64,000 nucleotides of DNA, taken from contig NZ_JAAGOX010000011.1 in NCBI RefSeq assembly GCF_010500245.1, positions 186,001-250,000 of the forward strand, written 5' to 3'. The notes under the pieces were generated by a model that was given only the letters and a program-made list of their open reading frames with translations, did not search any database and was not told where the DNA came from. How positions within the stretch are numbered: position 1 is the first letter of the stretch; each line of letters begins with the position of its first letter. The DNA is from Ruegeria sp. PrR005 (lineage in GTDB: Bacteria > Pseudomonadota > Alphaproteobacteria > Rhodobacterales > Rhodobacteraceae). The position numbers and the translations under genes were made by a program. Positions 35,191 to 43,136 of the stretch are shown here, piece by piece.

Positions 35191-36069
35191 TCAGCCGACG
35201 GCGCGGAGGTGACCGCTGCCGAGGGTCTTGAAGTTCTGCCGCACCAGGGCGGCCAGTTCCTCGACGATCTGGCCCTTGCCATCGGCGCCGCCGTAAAGGT
35301 TGATCTTGTGTACCGGCAGGTCGGGCAGCGCGCCCGGTTCGATCTGCACCAGATGCTTGGCCTCGGTCCCGTCCAGCATGGCATGCACCGCCAGATCGGC
35401 CGAGACGGTCGCCTCGATGGTGCGGTCGTTCTCGGTCTCGACCGCCAGATCCCAGGGGATGCCTGCGGCATCCAGCGCGGCGATGACCTTGGGCCGGAAC
35501 AGGCAGCGCCGCCCGAGCGCCAGCCGCAAGGGCCGCTGCCGCCAGGCCGAGCCACCGGCGGCCCCGACCCAGCGCAGGGGCAGTTCCGCGATGGTTTCGC
35601 AATGATCGCCGCCGCCAGCCTCGGTCGTCAGGATCAAGTCGCATTCGCCCCGGTCATACAGCTCCTTCAACCGCGACGAATACGAAGACAGAAGCTGCAC
35701 CTTCACCCGCGGAAAGCTGGCGTTGAACTGTTGCAGCACGCGCGGAACCGCCGGATAGACGATGTCATGCGGCACGCCCAGAACCACCTCGCCCTCGAAT
35801 CCCTGATCGGTCAGGCGGGCGATCACCTCGTCGTTCAGCGCCACCATGCGCCGCGCATAGGCAAGCAGTTGTTCGCCCGCCGCGGTCAAGGCAATGCCGC
35901 GCCCGGACCGGTCCAGCAGTTCCAGCCCCAGTAACTCCTCCAGCCGCTTGAGCTGCATCGAGACCGCCGACTGCGTCAAATGCAGGAAACCCGCCGCGCG
36001 GGTCACGCCGCCGCTGTCCGCCACGGTGACAAAACTGCGCAGGGTGGTGATATCGAGATTTCTAATCAT
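35191..36069 (-). CDS. LysR-family transcriptional regulator
   Basis: A 292-residue LysR regulator. The helix-turn-helix is at residues about 17-37 (GGVTRAAGFLHLTQSAVSMQLK), followed by the dimerisation linker (LEELLGLELLDRSGRGIALT) and a substrate-binding domain from about 90. The target is unknown; it is divergent from the DUF1127 gene with palindromes between them. ATG at 36069 is used; a GTG one codon upstream is also possible. Confidence 0.9.
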   Translation of the reverse strand: MIRNLDITTLRSFVTVADSGGVTRAAGFLHLTQSAVSMQLKRLEELLGLELLDRSGRGIALTAAGEQLLAYARRMVALNDEVIARLTDQGFEGEVVLGVPHDIVYPAVPRVLQQFNASFPRVKVQLLSSYSSRLKELYDRGECDLILTTEAGGGDHCETIAELPLRWVGAAGGSAWRQRPLRLALGRRCLFRPKVIAALDAAGIPWDLAVETENDRTIEATVSADLAVHAMLDGTEAKHLVQIEPGALPDLPVHKINLYGGADGKGQIVEELAALVRQNFKTLGSGHLRAVG

Positions 36070-36075
36070 CACAAG

Positions 36076-36140
36076 CCTTGATGTTTTGGTTCAAAACTAT
36101 TCATTTCCATGATGTTTATAACGCACCATATACATCAAGG
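36076..36140. promoter_or_regulatory. Inverted repeats between LysR gene and DUF1127 gene
   Basis: Perfect palindrome GTTTTG-GTT-CAAAAC (36083-36097) has the T-N11-A form of a LysR-family site and lies 14 bp upstream of the LysR start. In addition CCTTGATG (36076-36083) and CATCAAGG (36133-36140) are exact inverted repeats spanning the divergent promoter region. The DNA is AT-rich relative to the neighbours. Confidence 0.55.
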
Positions 36141-36189
36141 CAATTGATGAAATGCACGGCAATCATCACAACAACGAAAGGAACAGCCC

Positions 36190-36399
36190 ATGACCGCATT
36201 TACCTCTGCACAGCGCTGCCGCCCTGCCCCCGTCTCCCGCCCGGGTGTTGTGACCCGGCTGGCAGCCCTCTGGCGGCAGCGCCGCGCCCTGGCCCGGCTG
36301 GACGACCGGGCGCTGGACGACATTGGAGTGAGCCGCGCGCAGGCCGAGGCCGAAGCGCGCCGGTCGGTCTGGGATGCGCCCGATTTCTGGCGCCGCTGA
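36190..36399 (+). CDS. DUF1127 small protein (YjiS-like)
   Basis: A 69-residue protein with the DUF1127 core LWRQRRALARLDDRALDDIGVSRAQAEAEA, an arginine-rich helical domain. Members in alphaproteobacteria are small stress- or growth-phase-responsive proteins, some linked to RNA metabolism and phosphate/carbon balance. It starts after AAAGGAAC, is divergent from a LysR regulator and ends in a clean intrinsic terminator at 36432-36461, so it is a monocistronic unit. Confidence 0.9.
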   Translation: MTAFTSAQRCRPAPVSRPGVVTRLAALWRQRRALARLDDRALDDIGVSRAQAEAEARRSVWDAPDFWRR

Positions 36400-36431
36400 G
36401 CCTTGCCGAAACAGGTGATTTTCCCCTGACT

Positions 36432-36461
36432 CGGTCCGCCCCCGCGGCGGGCCGCCTTTTT
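36432..36461 (+). terminator. Intrinsic terminator of the DUF1127 gene
   Basis: Stem CGGTCCGCC (36432-36440) and GGCGGGCCG (36446-36454) with one G-U pair, loop CCCGC, followed by CCTTTTTAT. Located 32 bp after the DUF1127 stop. Confidence 0.75.
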
Positions 36462-36616
36462 ATGCATCCGAAATGTAAATTTAGCCGCGAAAACAGCCTG
36501 GAAATCCGTGGATTTCCTGAGGAACGTCTTGAATTGAGGGGCAAGCTCTCCGATATTTGATCTGACCGCCGTCGGGGGAACCTGACGGCCGGAGAATGTT
36601 ATTGAGGGAGACCCAC

Positions 36617-37393
36617 ATGGCTCAATTCGACACGGTCCGGTCCGCAGCCGGTTCGCGCGCCGTCCAGATCGACGAGGGCTTGCGCGCCCATATGAACAAA
36701 GTCTACGGCACAATGTCCGTGGGTATGCTGATCACCTTTGCCGCGGCCTGGGCAATTTCGGGTCTGGCGGTGACGACCGATCCCAATGCCGCCGTGGCAC
36801 AGCTGAGCGCCGACAAGTTCCTCACCCAGTTCGGCTATTCGATCTACGCTTCGCCGCTGAAATGGGTGATCATGTTCGCCCCGCTGGCCTTTGTCTTTGG
36901 CTTCAGCGCCGCGATCAACCGCCTGTCGGCCGCCGCCGCGCAGCTGGTGTTCTATGCCTTTGCCTTTGTGATGGGCCTGTCGATCAGCTCGATCTTTCTG
37001 GTGTTTACCGGCGAGTCGATCATCCAGGTGTTCCTGATCACCGCCATCGCCTTTGCCGGTCTGTCGCTCTTTGGCTACACGACCAAGAAGGACCTGAGCG
37101 CGATGGGAACCTTCCTGGTGATGGGTCTGATCGGCCTGATCGTCGCCTCGGTGGTCAACATCTTCCTGGCGTCTTCGGCCATGGCCTTTGCGATCTCGGC
37201 GATCGGTGTTCTGATCTTTGCGGGCCTGACCGCCTATGACACCCAGAACATCAAGAACACCTACCTGCAAATGGCCCATTCGGGCGATCAGGAATGGCTG
37301 GGCAAGGCCGCCATCATGGGCGCGCTGAGCCTGTACCTGGACTTCATCAACCTGTTCATGTTCCTGCTGCAATTCCTGGGCAACCGCGAATAA
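36617..37393 (+). CDS. Bax inhibitor-1 / YbhL family membrane protein
   Basis: A 258-residue protein with seven predicted helices and the BI-1 signatures GFSAAINRLSAAAAQLVFYAFA, FVFTGESI-like turn, and the C-terminal AYDTQNIKNTYLQ with SLYLDFINLFMFLLQFLGNRE. Bacterial members (YbhL/YccA) include proton- and calcium-leak channels and partners of FtsH. The ATG at 36617 follows GAGGGAG. It ends just before a strong terminator, so it is a single-gene unit. Confidence 0.93.
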   Translation: MAQFDTVRSAAGSRAVQIDEGLRAHMNKVYGTMSVGMLITFAAAWAISGLAVTTDPNAAVAQLSADKFLTQFGYSIYASPLKWVIMFAPLAFVFGFSAAINRLSAAAAQLVFYAFAFVMGLSISSIFLVFTGESIIQVFLITAIAFAGLSLFGYTTKKDLSAMGTFLVMGLIGLIVASVVNIFLASSAMAFAISAIGVLIFAGLTAYDTQNIKNTYLQMAHSGDQEWLGKAAIMGALSLYLDFINLFMFLLQFLGNRE

Positions 37394-37418
37394 CACAGCA
37401 CCGGACGCAGACACAGCT

Positions 37419-37446
37419 AGGGCGGGGATTTCCCCGCCCTTTTTGT
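37419..37446 (+). terminator. Intrinsic terminator after the BI-1 family gene
   Basis: Perfect 10-bp stem AGGGCGGGGA (37419-37428) / TCCCCGCCCT (37431-37440), two-base loop, then a T-rich tail TTTTTGTTTG. Located 25 bp after the stop codon. Confidence 0.85.
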
Positions 37447-37485
37447 TTGTTCAGGTAGAGTGCCCCAGGTTTCGGGTCGGCAACT

Positions 37486-37995
37486 CTAGCTGCAATTGAG
37501 CGGTACGGCCAACCCCTTGGGGCGTTTGGCGGTTCCGGCCTGATGGACCTGCCCACCGGCAAGGCAACCGGTCAGGCGCGGCACCGACTGGGCAAACCCT
37601 GCCCCGGCGCCCTCGGGCAGCCGGTCGATGCCATCCTCGGGCGTGCGCAGGACCGCAAACAGGACGCCGTTCACCTCGACCGTGCTGAGATACAGATCGA
37701 CGTCACCGGCGCCGACCTCGACCGCGGTGGCCGGGCTGCGGCCGCCATTGGCGATGGCCACCCCGGCCAGACTGTTTATATCGCCCTTGTCGCTTTGCAG
37801 GCGCGGCGTCGGCTTGCCAGCCAGCTCGGCCGGCAGGCTCATCCGGCGGGCGACATAGTCGGCCGCGCCCTTCTCGGCGGTAACGGTCTTTGGCTCACCA
37901 TCGATGCCGGTAAAGCCGACACCCTCACGATGGAACCAACTGCCACAGGCGGACAGGGACAGCAGGGCGGCGACGGGCAGCAGTAGATTTTTCAT
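37486..37995 (-). CDS. Lipoprotein, unknown function
   Basis: A 169-residue lipoprotein. Signal peptide with lipobox LSLSACGSW (Cys at about residue 17). The mature part has a conserved-looking core VEVNGVLFAVLRTPEDGIDRLPEG and a C-terminal pair of cysteines (RLTGCLAGG and PLNCS) that could form a disulfide. I do not recognise the family. It converges on the BI-1 gene and lies 170 bp upstream-strand of rpmG's terminator. The start is chosen at 37995 for the signal peptide; no strong ribosome site. Confidence 0.7.
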   Translation of the reverse strand: MKNLLLPVAALLSLSACGSWFHREGVGFTGIDGEPKTVTAEKGAADYVARRMSLPAELAGKPTPRLQSDKGDINSLAGVAIANGGRSPATAVEVGAGDVDLYLSTVEVNGVLFAVLRTPEDGIDRLPEGAGAGFAQSVPRLTGCLAGGQVHQAGTAKRPKGLAVPLNCS

Positions 37996-38106
37996 GTTGG
38001 GCTGGGACTTGCTGGGGGTTCGGTGGCAGATGCCCCAGCCTAGCCCCGCAAGGGCGGCCATGGCAAGCAAGACCTTTCCGCCGGGTCCCGGGGCATGCGC
38101 CGGGGC

Positions 38107-38141
38107 AAAACGACAAAGAGCCGCGCCTTGCGGTGCGGCCC
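38107..38141 (-). terminator. Intrinsic terminator of rpmG
   Basis: On the minus strand, a GGGCCGCACC / GGCGCGGCTC stem closes a GCAA tetraloop with one mismatch and one G-U pair (38118-38141). It is followed by TTTGTCGTTTT. Located 25 bp after the rpmG stop. Confidence 0.75.
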
Positions 38142-38166
38142 TTCCACGAGGTCTGCAAATGCAAGA

Positions 38167-38334
38167 TTACTTGATCTTGCCTTCCTTGTACTCGACATGC
38201 TTGCGGACGACCGGATCGTACTTACGCACGGTCATCTTTTCGGTCATCGTACGCGCGTTCTTCTTGGTCACGTAGAAGTGGCCCGTGCCCGCGGTCGAGT
38301 TCAGACGGATCTTGATTGTCGTCGGCTTCGCCAT
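38167..38334 (-). CDS. rpmG: 50S ribosomal protein L33 (cysteine-free form)
   Basis: A short frame on the minus strand translating to a 55-residue protein: [20 protein letters not shown], then [35 protein letters not shown]. These are diagnostic of bacterial L33. There are no zinc-binding cysteines, so this is the C-minus type that works when zinc is scarce and is the usual form in alphaproteobacteria. AGGAG precedes the ATG at good spacing. The gene is monocistronic, with a promoter candidate at 38396-38423 and a terminator at 38107-38141. Confidence 0.96.
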   Translation of the reverse strand: MAKPTTIKIRLNSTAGTGHFYVTKKNARTMTEKMTVRKYDPVVRKHVEYKEGKIK

Positions 38335-38395
38335 GGTTATCTCCTGCGTCCGAAAAGGCAGGGGCCTTTCGGTTGAAATCTCTCTTGAGGCTGCG

Positions 38396-38423
38396 CTTTT
38401 ACCCGGCTGGCGGGCCGAGTCAA
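38396..38423 (-). promoter_or_regulatory. Candidate rpmG promoter
   Basis: On the minus strand TTGACT (38423-38418), 16-bp spacer, then TAAAAG (38401-38396), about 60 bp upstream of the L33 start. The -35 element is strong; the -10 is moderate. Confidence 0.45.
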
Positions 38424-38861
38424 CCGGATTCCTTGCAGTATTCCGGAAATTCCGGACAAAGCCAAAATAAGGTGCCGGACCTGCGATTTTGAAAACTCAC
38501 GGTTTCGTGATATGGTCGTGATCCAAGACCCAGGAATGCCAAGCCGGATGATATCGGCGCGAGGCGACAGGCTGGCAAGACCCCCCGAGCGGGCGATTTT
38601 TCAGGCCGGACTTTTTGGGGGACATCAAGAAGGACCGAAGGAAGCGCCGCGAGGCACGCGGCGGTTGTTCATGCGTTTTCCCTTGTCCGCGCCGGATCGA
38701 GGCGATGCAGGGCCAAGGGAAGTTTTGCGGCCTTCATCTGTTTCGAAACCAGAGAGTCTGATCGGCACGCCGCACCGGCGTGCGCGCAGCCGAAGAAAGA
38801 AGGACCTCCGGATCCGGTCCGCAAGATGGATCCGAAACCTGACAGGTCAAAGGAGAATACC
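38424..38861. other. Gene-poor intergenic region upstream of the GYD gene
   Basis: About 440 bp between the rpmG promoter and the GYD protein. Plus-strand frames here are arginine-rich and lack a convincing start. It contains purine-rich runs (GAAGGACCGAAGGAAG near 38629, GAAGAAAGAAGGACC near 38791), a CCGCG-AGGCA-CGCGG hairpin near 38650 and GGATCCGG palindromes near 38812. It could encode a small RNA or a long 5' leader, but nothing assigns a function. Confidence 0.35.
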
Positions 38862-39191
38862 ATGGCGCTGTTCATTACCTATGCAAGCTATTCCCAATCC
38901 GGCATCCAGGGGCTGATGCAAAAGCCCGAAGACCGCACCGGCCCCATACAGGCCTTGCTGGACAAGGTGGGCGGCCGGGTCGTGGCGCTGTACATGACGA
39001 CCGGGACCAATGACGTCGTGATGATCAGCGAGGCGCCCGATGGGGCCGATACCGTGGCCGTCGGCATGGCTGTGGCGGCCTCGGGTTCGGTGTCCAAGGT
39101 CGAGACGGTACGGGCATGGACCGGGGCGGAATTTGTCGCCATCGCCAAGAAGGCCGGAACCCTGACGGGCGCCTACACGCCGCCAGGCTAA
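38862..39191 (+). CDS. GYD domain protein
   Basis: A 109-residue protein of the GYD family (YASYSQSGIQGLMQKPEDR; the DVVMISEAPDGADTVAVGMAVAASGSV core; C-terminal ETVRAWTGAEF). The fold is a ferredoxin-like dimeric alpha/beta barrel similar to Dabb proteins. Function unknown. The start follows AAAGGAG. It ends 8 bp before the 3' end of rnpB, which is transcribed towards it. Confidence 0.88.
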   Translation: MALFITYASYSQSGIQGLMQKPEDRTGPIQALLDKVGGRVVALYMTTGTNDVVMISEAPDGADTVAVGMAVAASGSVSKVETVRAWTGAEFVAIAKKAGTLTGAYTPPG

Positions 39192-39199
39192 ACAGAGAA

Positions 39200-39598
39200 C
39201 GCGCGCGGAGGGCCTGTAAGCCGGATTCTGTTCCGGGGTTTCCCCCTTCGATGACCATTCCTCTGGGGCGCCTGTTACCAGGCGCCTCAAGCTGCCAACC
39301 CGACCCCTCTCGGCTGAAGCGGCCTAGCGGAGGTATCGGCCGAAACCGACGCGTCCCGCGCGGGGGTCCTATTTGGCATTGCTCCCGGTGGGGCTTGCCG
39401 TGCCGCCCCTGTTGCCAGGGGCGCGGTGGGCTCTTACTCCACCGTTTCACCCTTGCCGCGACCTGCGCGGCGGACTGTTCTCTGTGGCGCTTTCCGTCGG
39501 GTTTCCCCGCCCGGGCGTTACCCGGCACCGCTGCTTCATGGAGTCCGGACTTTCCTCGCGGGGGTTGCCCCCCACGCGGCCATCCGGCCCTCCGCGCG
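39200..39598 (-). ncRNA. rnpB: RNase P RNA (class A)
   Basis: The catalytic RNA that matures the 5' ends of tRNAs. On the minus strand the 5' end GCGCGGAGGGCCGGATGGCC is followed by the universally conserved GAGGAAAGTCCGGACTCC region (39553-39536). The 3' end has the conserved ACAGAATCCGGCTTACAGGCCC region near 39211-39232. The two ends pair (GGAGGGCC with GGCCCTCC) as helix P1. The A-rich GGTAACGCCCGG and GGGTAACAGGCGCC style loops are present. Total length is about 400 nt, as usual for alphaproteobacterial type A RNase P RNA. Promoter elements lie directly upstream. Confidence 0.95.
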
Positions 39599-39604
39599 GC
39601 TTCG

Positions 39605-39633
39605 CAGTTAGGCGCTGGCGCGGCAGAGGTCAA
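39605..39633 (-). promoter_or_regulatory. rnpB promoter
   Basis: Minus-strand TTGACC (39633-39628), 17-bp spacer, TAACTG (39610-39605), placing the transcription start about 7 bp downstream at the predicted 5' end of rnpB. The spacing fits a sigma-70-type promoter. Confidence 0.7.
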
Positions 39634-39649
39634 GGGGGCGAGACAAACA

Positions 39650-39710
39650 GGGGCGCTGCCCCTCTTGGCCTGCGGCCAATTCACCCCGGAGTATTTTCAG
39701 CGAAATGAAG
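39650..39710. repeat. Dispersed repeat, composite with single arm
   Basis: Hairpin GGGGCGCTGCCCC (39650-39662), GGCCTGCGGCC (39667-39677), then GAGTATTTTCAGCGAAATGAAG (39689-39710). It has the same order of elements as the copy at 27503-27601 but lacks the right arm. It sits upstream of the rnpB promoter and downstream of the minus-strand amidase gene. Confidence 0.7.
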
Positions 39711-39776
39711 TCACATGGCGCCCGGTCTTCGTTGCGCCGCGGATGTTCCCGAGCGCGGGGCGGCGACGCGCAGGAA

Positions 39777-40442
39777 TCACGCCCGAGGGGCGGCGGGCGC
39801 GAGCGATGCGAGATCCTCGGGCGCAAGCGGGCCGTGCGCCCAGGGTCTGTGGCGCAGGCGCACGGCGGCCAAAAGAGTGTCGTCATCGACCGGCGCGGTG
39901 AATCCGGCGGCACAGGCGCGGGCACGGAACACTTGCGGCGAGGGGTACTCGAACAAGCGTTCACAAAGGGTTGGCGCGGCCAGACCGGCACGGGCCAGCC
40001 GTGCCCAGTCGAATCGCGGACCGGGGTCGCATTTGCGCCCAGGTGCCATGTCGGAATGGCCGATCACGCCAGCGGGGGGAATGGCCCAGCGGCGCAGCAC
40101 CTCGGCCAGCAGGATTTCCAGCGTGGCCATCAGCGGGGCCGAAAACGGGTGATCGCCGCGGTTGTCGAGTTCGATACCGATGGAGCGGGAGTTGATGTCA
40201 TCAAGGCCCTGCCACTCCCCCGCCCCGGCATGCCAGGCCCGTTGCGCCTCGTCGACCATCTGCCAGAGCCTGCCATCGGCGCCGATCAGGTAATGGGCCG
40301 AAACCTCGGTCACCGGATCGCAGAGCCGGTCAAGCGCGGCTGCCGCGTCCTGCATGGCGGTATAGTGGAGCACCACCAGCGACGGAGACAGCCCGTCGCG
40401 GCGGGGGCCGAAATTTGGCGAGGGATGCCAGACCGGGATCAC
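39777..40442 (-). CDS. N-acetylmuramoyl-L-alanine amidase (Amidase_2 / AmiD-like)
   Basis: A 221-residue zinc amidase of the Amidase_2 fold that cuts the MurNAc-L-alanine bond of peptidoglycan or its fragments. Zinc ligands and catalytic residues: His in VVLHYTAM, His in AWHAGAGEW, and His plus downstream Asp in GHSDMAPGRKCDPGP. No signal peptide is visible, so it may be an AmpD-like cytoplasmic enzyme recycling muropeptides. The family split AmpD/AmiD cannot be settled here. It lies 6 bp after the lipoprotein gene on the same strand. Confidence 0.92.
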   Translation of the reverse strand: MIPVWHPSPNFGPRRDGLSPSLVVLHYTAMQDAAAALDRLCDPVTEVSAHYLIGADGRLWQMVDEAQRAWHAGAGEWQGLDDINSRSIGIELDNRGDHPFSAPLMATLEILLAEVLRRWAIPPAGVIGHSDMAPGRKCDPGPRFDWARLARAGLAAPTLCERLFEYPSPQVFRARACAAGFTAPVDDDTLLAAVRLRHRPWAHGPLAPEDLASLAPAAPRA

Positions 40443-40448
40443 GCGGCC

Positions 40449-41240
40449 CTAGTTCTGCACCGCGCGGCGGAACGGCGCCGGATCCCAGGCACAGGCATAG
40501 CCGTCGCCGTCAGGGTCCAGCCCCTTGCGGTCGCGCTGCGGGCCACCGTTGGCCAGAAACTCGGCTTGTGCCTGATCGGGCGAGGCGAAGCCCGCGCAGT
40601 TGCGCTGTGCCTTGGCGGCGAGGTTGAAGCCCGACCGGCTGTACATCTGCGTGCCCTTAGGGTGGCTGGTCGAGAGCGCGTATTGCACCACGTTGGGCGT
40701 GCCGTCGCTGGTTCGTTCAGGCAGCGCGGTGGGGGCGATCACCTGGTAATTGGCGCGGTTCTGCGCGATCCGTTCGGCATCGCTCTGGATCGTCTGGCGG
40801 CTGGCCACAGCCTGAAAATCCTGTTCATCCGAGATGGACGGGCTGCTGATCAGGTCCGGCGCCGGGTTCGAGGGGCTGGCCTCGACCGGCGCGACACCGG
40901 AATTGGCATTGGCCGCCGCCAGGGCGGCGGCGGTTTCGCGGGCGATATCCTCGGCGGTATCTGTCGGCTGCGGTGCATAGGCGGTGGCGGTCGTGGTGAT
41001 CGGGTCCTCGATCGGGTTGGGCTGAATCAGCCCGCCCGCCTGGGCGGGCGCCAGCCCCTCGGTCGAGACGGCAGAGGGCGGGATCAGCGGATCGCCGTTG
41101 ATCGTCTGCCCCTCCAGCACCGCCTCGCGCTGGGCCTGATACTCGGGCGTGTTGAATCCGACGCCGGCCGCCGAATCCGGGACCGCCGGATCACAGGCCG
41201 TCAGCACCCCGATCACGGGAACCAGATAGAATGCGCGCAT
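40449..41240 (-). CDS. Lipoprotein with C-terminal excalibur-like domain
   Basis: A 263-residue lipoprotein (MRAFYLVPVIGVLTACDP; Cys at about residue 16). A long low-complexity, proline/alanine-rich middle separates it from a C-terminal domain with CAGFASPDQAQAEFLANGGPQ and the DPDGDGYACAWDP motif of excalibur calcium-binding domains. Such domains often anchor surface proteins. The start at 41240 follows AGGAC. The gene is followed closely by the amidase gene, hinting at a joint envelope role. Confidence 0.8.
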   Translation of the reverse strand: MRAFYLVPVIGVLTACDPAVPDSAAGVGFNTPEYQAQREAVLEGQTINGDPLIPPSAVSTEGLAPAQAGGLIQPNPIEDPITTTATAYAPQPTDTAEDIARETAAALAAANANSGVAPVEASPSNPAPDLISSPSISDEQDFQAVASRQTIQSDAERIAQNRANYQVIAPTALPERTSDGTPNVVQYALSTSHPKGTQMYSRSGFNLAAKAQRNCAGFASPDQAQAEFLANGGPQRDRKGLDPDGDGYACAWDPAPFRRAVQN

Positions 41241-41281
41241 CGCTGCTGTCCTGCTCTCTTGCTTTTGCTTTGCGCGGCCTT

Positions 41282-42769
41282 TTACCACCATTTGCCCGGT
41301 TTGGCCAGAAATCCGGCCGCCTGTTCCAGCGCGTAGGCGGTGTTCAGCAGATCGCCTTCCTCCCACGGGCGGCCGATCAGTTGCAGCCCCAACGGCAGTC
41401 CCTGCTTGTCAAGCCCGGCGGGCACCGACACACCGGGCAGCCCGGCCAGGTTTACCGTCACGGTGAACACGTCGTTAAGATACATCTGCACCGGATCGGC
41501 ATCCGCCATCTCGCCCAGACCAAAGGCGGCCGAGGGGGTGGCGGGTGTCAGGATCGCGTCGACACCTGCGGCAAAGACATCCTCGAAGTCTTTCTTGATC
41601 AGGGTGCGCACCTTGCGGGCGCGGTTGTAATAGGCGTCGTAAAAGCCCGCCGACAGCACATAGGTGCCGACCATGACCCGGCGCTGCACCTCGTGCCCGA
41701 ACCCTTCGGCGCGGGTCTTTTCGTACATCTCGGTGATGCCGTCACCCTGTGCCAGCTTGGCGCGGTGACCATAGCGCACCCCGTCATAGCGGGCCAGGTT
41801 CGACGACGCCTCGGCAGGCGCGATCACGTAATAGGTGGGCAGCGCGTATTTGGTGTGCGGCAGCGAGATGTCGCGGATCTCGGCGCCGGCGGCGCGCAGC
41901 ATCTCGGTGCCCTGCTGCCACAGTGCCTCGATCTCTTCGGGCATGCCGTCCATGCGGTATTCGCGCGGGATGCCGATCACCTTGCCCCGGATATCGCCGG
42001 TCAGCATCGCCTCGAAATCGGGCACCGCCAGATCGGCGCTGGTCGAATCCTTGGGATCGTGGCCGCACATCGCCTCGAGCATGATGGCGGCGTCGCGCAC
42101 ATCCTTGGTCATCGGCCCGGCCTGATCCAGCGAGCTGGCAAAGGCGACGATGCCCCAGCGCGAGCAGCGGCCATAGGTCGGCTTGATGCCGGTGATGCCG
42201 ACAAAGGCGGCAGGCTGGCGGATCGAGCCGCCGGTATCGGTGCCGGTCGCGGCCAGGCACAGATCGGCGGCCACGGCGGCAGCCGAACCGCCCGAAGAGC
42301 CGCCCGGCGTCAGCGCCGCGTCGTCATTGCCACGGCGCCAGGGGTTGACCGCATTGCCATAACACGAGGTCTCGTTGCTGCTCCCCATGGCAAACTCGTC
42401 CATGTTGAGCTTGCCCAGCATGACGGCGCCTGCATCGGCCAGTTGCTGGCTGACGGTGGATTCGTATTCCGGCTTGAACCCTTCAAGGATCCGGCTGGCC
42501 GCCTGACTCGGCACGCCTTTGGTGCAGAACAGGTCCTTGATGCCGATGGGCAGGCCGCACATCTTGGGCGCATCGCCCGATTGCAGCCTTGCGTCGGCGG
42601 CTTTCGCACGCTCCAGCGCGATCTCGGGGGTCTTGTGGACAAAGGCGTTGAGCGCCCCTGCCCCTTCGATGGCAGCAAGGCAGGCTTCGGTCAGCGCGAC
42701 CGAGGTGGTCTCGCCCTTGCGCAGCGCATCGCGCGCCTGGGCCAGCGTCAGCGTGTTCAGATCGCTCAT
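41282..42769 (-). CDS. gatA: Glutamyl-tRNA(Gln)/aspartyl-tRNA(Asn) amidotransferase subunit A
   Basis: A 495-residue amidase-signature enzyme that produces ammonia from glutamine to convert Glu-tRNA(Gln). The Ser-cis-Ser-Lys triad is visible: Lys in [10 protein letters not shown], Ser in [12 protein letters not shown] and Ser in [14 protein letters not shown]. The C-terminal [23 protein letters not shown] is GatA-specific. Its start is 3 bp after the gatC stop. gatB is not in the window. Confidence 0.96.
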   Translation of the reverse strand: MSDLNTLTLAQARDALRKGETTSVALTEACLAAIEGAGALNAFVHKTPEIALERAKAADARLQSGDAPKMCGLPIGIKDLFCTKGVPSQAASRILEGFKPEYESTVSQQLADAGAVMLGKLNMDEFAMGSSNETSCYGNAVNPWRRGNDDAALTPGGSSGGSAAAVAADLCLAATGTDTGGSIRQPAAFVGITGIKPTYGRCSRWGIVAFASSLDQAGPMTKDVRDAAIMLEAMCGHDPKDSTSADLAVPDFEAMLTGDIRGKVIGIPREYRMDGMPEEIEALWQQGTEMLRAAGAEIRDISLPHTKYALPTYYVIAPAEASSNLARYDGVRYGHRAKLAQGDGITEMYEKTRAEGFGHEVQRRVMVGTYVLSAGFYDAYYNRARKVRTLIKKDFEDVFAAGVDAILTPATPSAAFGLGEMADADPVQMYLNDVFTVTVNLAGLPGVSVPAGLDKQGLPLGLQLIGRPWEEGDLLNTAYALEQAAGFLAKPGKWW

Positions 42770-42772
42770 GTC

Positions 42773-43060
42773 TTACTCCACCACCTTGGGAACCGCGAAA
42801 AACCCTTCGCGCGCGTCGGGCGCATTGGACAGGACCTTGGCCTGCTGGTTGCCGTCGGTCACACCATCGGCGCGGCGCTTCAGCCGCATCGGCGTAACCG
42901 AGACCATCGGCTCGACGCCCTCGACATCCACCTCGTTCAGCTGCTCGATGAAACCGAGGATGGTGTTGAATTCGGCGGCCAGCGCAGGCAGCGCTTCTTC
43001 GTCCACCTTGATCCGGGCCAGCTTGGCCACTTTGGCGGCGGTGCTTTGGTCAATCGACAT
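42773..43060 (-). CDS. gatC: Amidotransferase subunit C
   Basis: A 95-residue GatC (DQSTAAKVAKLARIKVDEEAL, FNTILGFIEQLNEVDVEGVEP, RADGVTDGN and the C-terminal FFAVPKVVE). It clamps GatA to GatB. It is the upstream gene of the gatC-gatA pair on the minus strand. Confidence 0.96.
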   Translation of the reverse strand: MSIDQSTAAKVAKLARIKVDEEALPALAAEFNTILGFIEQLNEVDVEGVEPMVSVTPMRLKRRADGVTDGNQQAKVLSNAPDAREGFFAVPKVVE

Positions 43061-43136
43061 CGGTTTCCCTCATCTGCGTCAGGCCCGCATTTACCGCCCC
43101 ATGGGCGCGGTCGCAAGGGCAACGGAAAGGCGATGG

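Noticed and set aside
38512-38916. 134-codon frame overlapping the GYD gene start
   Set aside because: Arg/Ser-rich, no ribosome site and no domain; the GYD start at 38862 is better.
39116-39901. 261-codon open frame running through the RNase P RNA region
   Set aside because: The region is rnpB on the opposite strand with its own promoter and conserved ends, so the frame is spurious.
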